This document shows positions 58,685-64,000 of a DNA stretch of 64,000 nucleotides, piece by piece. The position numbers were made by a program, and so were the translations under genes. Source of the DNA: Corythucha ciliata (lineage: Eukaryota > Arthropoda > Insecta > Hemiptera > Tingidae); contig CM075938.1 in assembly GCA_038030265.1 (NCBI GenBank), forward strand, positions 52,135,189 through 52,199,188, given 5' to 3'. Every line of letters starts with the position of its first letter. Position 1 is the first letter of the stretch. The notes under the pieces were generated by a model. The model ran no database searches. It saw nothing but the letters and a program-made list of their open reading frames with translations, and was not told the DNA's origin.

Positions 58685-59272
58685 CTTGAAACGAAAGAAA
58701 ACAGCATTAGAGCCAAATAGAAAACAAATTTTAATGAATGTTACATGCAGTTTACTAATCAGGATCATTAAGCTGATCGTTATTTTAATTCATTTCCACC
58801 CTCCCCGCCCATCCACCCTTTTCCCGCTGCAACACCAACGCCACGGGATTCAAACCAAAAACCAGTTTCCCACATAGAATCATCACCGGACAATATGTGA
58901 TTTTGGAATGCTGTCTAAATGCGTGTAAAAGGGCCGGCATAACGTTGTTATGGAAATTAGATTGTGATCTCTCCGGAGGGGGTTGGACGAAAGGGGAAGA
59001 GGACCATGATAGGAAAAACGTACAGAAGCAAGGTTGAGACCTCAGGTGGTCTCATGAAATGGCCGCGTTGAGAATATCTTCGACTTCGAGGAATAGCGCA
59101 CGTGTGTGTGTGAGTGTGAGGTTGTTTTTTTGAGGAGATGAAGAGAAAAAAAATCATGATCGAGGGGCCTATTCCTTCCAGAGTCAAAAAACGTCTTTGA
59201 AATACGAGGAAAGAAGGGAATATATACGAGGCATTAGAAAGTTGACTTCTTTTTTTTTTTTTTTTCTTTTAG

Positions 59273-59351
59273 GGATGGCCCCGGGACACCTCCGCGCGAT
59301 CATGAGGACAAAGAAGGGGGTGGCACGGTAGCCGCGCCGTGCCCCGCAAAG
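59273..59351 (+). CDS. Candidate internal exon, 79 nt (hypothetical)
   Basis: A long pyrimidine tract (about 25 nt, almost all T) ending CTTTTAG precedes it, and CCCGCAAAG|GTGAGA follows it. Only one frame is open: one base plus 26 codons, D-G-P-G-T-P-P-R-D-H-E-D-K-E-G-G-G-T-V-A-A-P-C-P, low-complexity and GC-rich unlike its surroundings. It is phase-compatible with 41339-41418. A further acceptor (TTTTTTTTATAG at 59922) would add Leu and a stop, followed by AATAAA signals, so it could be the penultimate exon of a gene. Confidence 0.4.
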
Positions 59352-60432
59352 GTGAGAAAGACGGAGGGACCTCTTGAGATCACTTTTCTTCTTTTTATAT
59401 ATACATATATATAAAGGGATGTCGGGGAAGAAATCCCCGCTCGCGGAGGAGGGTCCCGGACATAAACACATCGTGCGGGGGTCCACACCGACCCCCCGAC
59501 CCTCCACCCCTTTGATATACGTTCCCTGAATTATGAGGAAGGTTGGGAGTCTCAAGAGAGCTACCGACACCGGCATCTATTTATGACAGCCCACCACACC
59601 TGGGTTTTCAGTCCACCCCCCCCCCCCCCGAACAACAACCGTCGTCTATCCCATCGCTTTATCTTCCCGAACGAAGTCATCCTCAGCATCCCTATGACTG
59701 CCCCCCGCCGCCCTTGTTCTAATCAACTGTTTCATTTGAAAAAAAAAAGATCAAACAAATTCATGCCTCTTAATCTAAGAGGTATCCTCACTAATTGCAT
59801 CCTTGAATGGCCACTTTTCTACCTTTAAAGATACAATCAGGAAGGGTTATTCTTATTAGTCAAATCAATGTTTCCATTTCACTAAACTTCATCCTTTACG
59901 AACGTCTGCTTTTTTTTATAGCTTTGACTTTGCCTACCGGATGCATCGTGCATGAAATAAAATTCATTGCTGTGCGGCTGTTAGTTTGGCGGGCTATAAA
60001 ATAAAATAAAATTCTTTTTCAAGAAAGATGAAAAAGAAAAAGTCCCGAGGATGTTGGTAGCTCGCGAGAGTGGGCAGATATATGACGTTAGAATCACAAT
60101 AGCGTTCATTACGAATGCCTTTATTCCCCCTCCCTCCATCCCTCAGCCTCACCACCACTGTTAATTCCTATCAAACGGAATGTCACGCGTAATAAAACCT
60201 ACTGAGGGCGACATTACAAAAAGTACAAACGATCGCTGAAACACTAATTCACTTCAAACTCTCTCCCTCCCCCCCCCACCCACAATCGCTCACAACCTCG
60301 TTCTTCCAATTTAGCTTCCGAAACTTTCAAAGAAACGGTCAAGAGTGGGTCATTTGAAAAGGTAAAAATAAAAAAAAAAACCATCAAAAGGAAAACATGC
60401 TGACTCAATGAAGCAAGTCGTGAGGTAATTAC
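59352..60432. other. Unassigned; possible 3' UTR around 59923-60010
   Basis: After the acceptor TATAG at 59922 the in-phase reading stops at once (CTT TGA). AATAAA occurs at about 59956 and several times near 60000. This would suit a short terminal exon if 59273-59351 is real. C runs lie at 59618 and 60269. Confidence 0.25.
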
Positions 60433-60540
60433 CTTGAAAAGAGCGAAAAGGAAGCGCTGCCGCGGTATATACGTCCACCCAGAAGCCAGTACCGCGGTCG
60501 AACCCTCTTCCCTCGGCAGGGCTTCCTTTTTTTCAAACGT
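60433..60540 (-). CDS. Weak exon candidate
   Basis: Minus strand open frame (part of a 101-codon ORF, 60549-60244), including E-E-G-S-T-A-V-L-A-S-G-W-T-Y-I-P-R-Q-R-F-L-F-A-L-F-K, ending TTTTCAAG|GTAATT. No convincing acceptor or ATG lies upstream. It contains a CCGCGGTA / TACCGCGG inverted pair. The end phase would suit the 58649-58684 candidate. Confidence 0.2.
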
Positions 60541-60784
60541 CGCGCTCAACTCCTCACGCCCGAGAAGAACTTTTTTAAATTATTAAAAAGCGAGATTCGC
60601 AACGGGAGGCCACTCTCTCCCTTTTATGAAACGTTCGAGAGCTACTCGGCTTGTATTTTTTTCATTATTATTATTTCGTACGGGTAAAAAGAATTAGTTG
60701 AAAATCCACTTTGAAAGAGCAGGTCACCTACTATACACGGCCACATTGAAAAGAACATGATTTACTGCATGATTTTTATTCATA

Positions 60785-60840
60785 CAGGGTTGCCACTGAT
60801 TAAATCGTTCGGAATTTCCTGACTTTGAAAGGAATTTCCT
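60785..60840 (+). repeat. hAT-like terminal sequence (orphan)
   Basis: CAGGGTTGCCACTGATT followed by GGAATTTCCTGACTTTGAAA, GGAATTTCCTGAAC. The CAGGGTTGCCAC start and the repeated TTTCCTGAC are typical of a widespread invertebrate non-autonomous hAT-type end. The opposite end (GTGGCAACCCTG) was not found nearby. Confidence 0.45.
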
Positions 60841-61394
60841 GAACATTTTGCAGCATTTACACATCGTACGAGGCCCACAAGCAGTTGCTCGACTTCAGCC
60901 GTTAATGTCCCAACAGTGCGGAACAGTCCAATAAACATGAAATGGCCCCCGATCATCACGAGGAAACAAACAGACCGTTCTTCCAAAAACCACAAATTAT
61001 GTCCATGAAACGAAACAATTCATACCTGAATCTTATTTTTTGATACAAATAATCAAATTTTCCAGAAAATTTAGTTCACAGCTCTCTGTTTTCCTCCAAA
61101 GATTCAACTCTTTGCCCGAAAAATTGTTGAACGATATCTATCCGAATTTCGTTTGTTGATCAAACGGTAAAGCCCACCGGATGCATAGTCGCCCGAGGAA
61201 ATGGTAGCATTGGCCCCGACGAATTCTGACCCGTCAGAATTATAGCATGAAGTCGAACCCCCCCCCCTCCCCCCTATCATGAGGCAGCCCAGGTTGAATC
61301 CACCCCTCTGCCGGAGGCCACCAGTCAGACCAAACGCATTTCCCATTCGAGGAGATGAAGAGCGGCAAAGAATATGACAGAGCAGACCTCCATG
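60841..61394. other. No supported gene
   Basis: Short minus ORFs (60780-60995, 61104-61346) without motifs; the first overlaps the hAT-like end. C runs lie at 61259-61275. Confidence 0.4.
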
Positions 61395-61800
61395 GTGCCA
61401 AACCCTACGAAATTGATCTTTTGACGAATAAAATTAGGGGGACATGATTATTAAATGATAATTGGACCCGCGAAATTGATTTGTTGAATGAACCTAACCA
61501 GCGAAACTGATTTTCAGAAAAAGGCCAACCCGAGAAATTGGTGGTTTGAAGAGCCAATAAGCAACAAAACTGATTTTTGGAAGAGTCAAATTCTCGAAAT
61601 GTGATTTTTTGAGTGAGCCAAACCAGCGACATTTATTTTTATGAACGATCCAAGCAATCTAAATTGGGTTTCGAGGAGGCATAGCCAAAAAAGTGGTTTT
61701 CAGAAGAGTAATTTTAAATCAGTTATATTCACTTCCAGATTAACGAGAATGCTTTTGTCAAGCGCTGTACCACGTCGAAATTGGCATTCTGAGTGAGACA
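61395..61800 (+). repeat. Family D array
   Basis: Units of GAACCTAACCAGCGAAACTG, GAGCCAAACCAGCGACATTT type with ATTTTTTGAG spacers, ~30-33 bp. Confidence 0.75.
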
Positions 61801-61904
61801 ACCCCGCGAATTCCCCTCAAATAACCCCACGCAATTGGTCTCACGCATGGCCGGAGAACGAGAGGCCCCTAGGCAGCTGATTGATAATGGCCAGTGGTCA
61901 GTTT

Positions 61905-62100
61905 TTTGGCATCTTGAATCGTCAGTTTTAAACATTTTCTGGCTAGTTTGGCCATTTTTGAAGTTCGCTCGGTCGATTTTTCCATTTTCAGGGCAAGTAT
62001 CGCTACGTTGAGCCTTTTCAAGATCTGAACTGCCAGTTCAGCTATTTTTGTACCACACTCGTTTTCATTTTTGCTATAATGGCATGAATTAAAAGTTTGG
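61905..62100 (-). repeat. Family A block, inverted
   Basis: Units of GTTTGGCCATTTTTGAAGTTC, TTTTCAGGGCAAGTATCGC type, complementary to family A. Confidence 0.7.
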
Positions 62101-62290
62101 CTCTACAGAACTAGCGCGGTACCAGGATGTGCCTTCTTCCCGCCCTGATTTGATACCCTGGAGGGCACATTGCCAGGAGAGAACAGTCAGGACTTAAGGG
62201 AAGTGACCTGGAACGTGAAAGTCCTGCGGCCTTGCCGCAGCTGGTCAAGGCCGACGCGCTACCTAGACCCGTTACTGGAAATAAGCCCTT
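62101..62290 (+). other. GC-rich block, possible non-LTR endonuclease start
   Basis: A sharp GC rise. One frame reads V-T-W-N-V-K-V-L-R-P near 62205, reminiscent of the T-W-N-V-R-x-L start of apurinic endonucleases in non-LTR retrotransposons. The following expected residues are absent, so this is a weak suggestion. Confidence 0.25.
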
Positions 62291-63185
62291 TTTCTCCATA
62301 AAACGCGAATTGTTGTTTTCTCATTTTTAGCCGCGAATTAGCGTTTTTATTTTAATTTTAGACATCAATTAGCGTTACTAATTCATAAATTCCTAGTTAA
62401 CTAGGGATTTTTCTCAATTTCAGCCATAAATCTAGTTTTTCTAAATTTCTACCGCGAATTAGCGTTTATTCCCACTGTTATACCACGAACTAGCCAATTT
62501 CACTAATGTTAGTCGTAATTTAGCAATTTTTAAATTTTTAGCTTCTCTATTTTAGCAACGAAGTTGTCTTAAGAAGAAAATAATTATGATTGCGTGAATT
62601 AGAGCTTATTCTACACTTTCTCAAAATTATCGGGGGTCCGTGAATTAGGTTTTTTTCTCAATTTTAGCCGAGAATTTGCCCTTTTTCTCAATTTTACACT
62701 GTGAATTAGACATTTTTATTAATTTCTGCCGCAATTTAGCGATTTTTTCACATTTTATATATTTTAGCCAAAAAGTTGCTTCTAAGAAGACGAGTTCTCT
62801 CAATTCTAGCCGTGAATTAGCGATTTTCCCCAATGTTGGTCGCGAAATTATGTTTTTCCTCATCTTAGCTCATAATTCACGATTTTTCTCAATTTCAGCC
62901 ACCAATTAACGTTTTTCGTTTATTAGCAGCTAAATAGCCATTTTTCCTCATTTCACCAGTCAATTGGAATTTTTCTAATCTTTATCCGTGAATTAGCATA
63001 CTTTCTCAATTTTATCCTCCACCCCCCCCCTTTATAGCCCCTTCTCTCATCTTCACCATTGACAACTTCGCGAATTGGCGTTTTTATTAATTTACCCAGT
63101 CATTTCTCTCAATTTGAGCCAGAAATTATCGTTTTTCTTAATTTTAATAGCTAACTAGGGCTTTTCCCCAATTTTATCCAGAGGC
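62291..63185 (-). repeat. Family B array, inverted
   Basis: Units of TTTTTCTCAATTTTAGCCGC plus GAATTAGCG. AGAAG-type variant units (GTTGCTTCTAAGAAGACG, GTTGTCTTAAGAAG) are at 62768 and 62562. Confidence 0.85.
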
Positions 63186-63229
63186 CAGGGGTCAGCTGCC
63201 TAGTCTGCCTAGGCATAAATCCGGCCCTG
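63186..63229. repeat. Minimal pair of hAT-like ends
   Basis: CAGGGGTCAGCTGCCTAG and TAAATCCGGCCCTG stand 44 bp apart with a CCTAG..CTAGG dyad between. There are no matching 8-bp flanks. It is probably an internally deleted relic or chance. Confidence 0.3.
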
Positions 63230-63234
63230 GTCTC

Positions 63235-64000
63235 ACGAAGAATCCAATCAAGAGAAATGAAGTTGACAGTTGATCCTACGAAATTGATTTTCAAAAAGAG
63301 TCATACCGTGTGTTTTTGGAGGGCAAATTAAGCCACAAAATTGATTTTTGAGGACGCAAATTGTCTCAATTTGAATATTTTAACCCCCGAAATTATTATT
63401 TTTGAGTGCTCCAAACCTGCGAATCTTATTCCATGAAAGAGTGCGAAATTCAGTTTTGAAGAGTCAAAGCCACGAAATTGGTTTTTAGTTGAGCCAAACC
63501 TGTGAAATTGGTTTCATTCACTGCCAAAATCCACAAGAATGATAGCCCCCCCCCTCCCAAGGAGCTAAACCACCGCGAAATTGGCTTTCTGGCAGAGCCA
63601 ACCAAGCGAATTTCGTCACCTAATGAACCCCGCGAAATTGTGGTTTTCTGTGGTTGAAGCCCACGAAATTGGTGAATTTCACCACCGGGAGTTAGGTACC
63701 AAACTTTAACATTGTTTACATAAATTGTGACGCATTTTTTTTCGTCAATTCTGAGTTAACGCAACTCAAACCTTAACTCTCGGTGGTGAAATCAACCATA
63801 AATAGGCTAAATGAAGGGAATAAAACCGATTTTGCGGAATTTCGACTGCTTCAAATATTTAATTCGCGGTGTAGGTTCATTCAGATAACCAATTTTGGGG
63901 TTTTGACTGTTTGGAATCCCATTTTTGAGGGATGGCCACTCGAAAAATCAATTTCGTTGGATTCGCACACCCAAAATTCCTATCTCGTGGGGTCGGCATA
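63235..64000 (+). repeat. Family D array reaching the window edge
   Basis: Units of GAGCCAAACCTGTGAAATTG, GAACCCCGCGAAATTGTGG type. It is interrupted by the 63673-63794 inverted repeat. The array continues beyond the window. Confidence 0.75.
63673..63794. repeat. Small inverted-repeat element in family D
   Basis: TTTCACCACCGGGAGTTAGG (left) and AACTCTCGGTGGTGAAATCA (right) are near-complementary. Weaker pairing continues inwards. The ~122 bp sits between two D units, as expected for a MITE insertion. Confidence 0.6.

Overview
This window is AT-rich, gene-poor eukaryotic DNA, most likely from an invertebrate and plausibly an arthropod. The basis is the transposon content: a copia-type LTR element with the insect-style GGTTATGGG primer-binding site, Jockey/R1-like non-LTR retrotransposon pieces, hAT-like ends and many inverted-repeat elements. 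There are no bacterial-style operons and no complete protein gene. Species cannot be decided from the sequence alone.

Roughly a third of the window (my own sum of intervals) is degenerate tandem repeat, in several families whose unit is nearly always close to 30 bp. I use working names. Family A (CCCTAAAAATGGCCAAACTG plus about 10 bp) is at 1-1400, 19287-19830, 53060-53480 and 61905-62100. Family B (CTAATTCGCGGCTAAAATT then GAGAAAAATCG) is the largest, with about a dozen arrays in both orientations. Family C (GAGGAAATTGTCAATTTTAT, 20 bp) is at 24950-25330, 26434-27870 and 55345-55800. Family D (GAGCCAAACCCGCGAAATTG plus TTTTT) is at 12420-13260, 27880-28030, 42600-42960, 50030-50850, 61395-61800 and 63235-64000. 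Smaller arrays (E to L) lie at 3003-3100, 3699-3950, 20120-20260, 30197-30985, 33105-34170, 34470-34600, 41830-42480 and 43040-43805.

Mobile elements are nested in and around the arrays. The best defined are: an 841-bp TIR element (1940-2780) whose empty site survives in a paralogous repeat near 5606; an 816-bp TA-flanked element (10410-11225) inserted in a B array whose uninterrupted inverted paralogue lies near 37240; a roughly 1.3-kb insertion (14957-16239) that splits a reverse-transcriptase relic and has a paralogue at 3948-5093; long inverted repeats at 23563-24322, 24413-24557 and 26090-26433; a hAT-like element (48244-49932) with 7/8-matching 8-bp target duplications that carries about 1.3 kb of family B satellite; a copia relic (56520-57434, minus strand) with a gag-integrase fusion deletion; and non-LTR relics at 14445-16365, 39020-39250 and 53485-54530.

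Between the arrays are satellite-poor islands (34.2-36.7, 38.8-41.8, 43.8-47.3, 50.9-52.4 and 57.4-61.4 kb). They hold a few short, splice-flanked open stretches (34273-34352, 41339-41418, 59273-59351 on plus; 45122-45185, 46510-46612, 58649-58684 and perhaps 60433-60540 on minus). The window could therefore be intronic or intergenic DNA of one or more genes with very long introns. These exon calls are hypotheses.

The most interesting theme is the link between the minisatellites and DNA transposons. Satellite lies inside at least one terminally defined transposon, dispersed B arrays share the same order of variant units, and unrelated families keep the same near-30-bp period.
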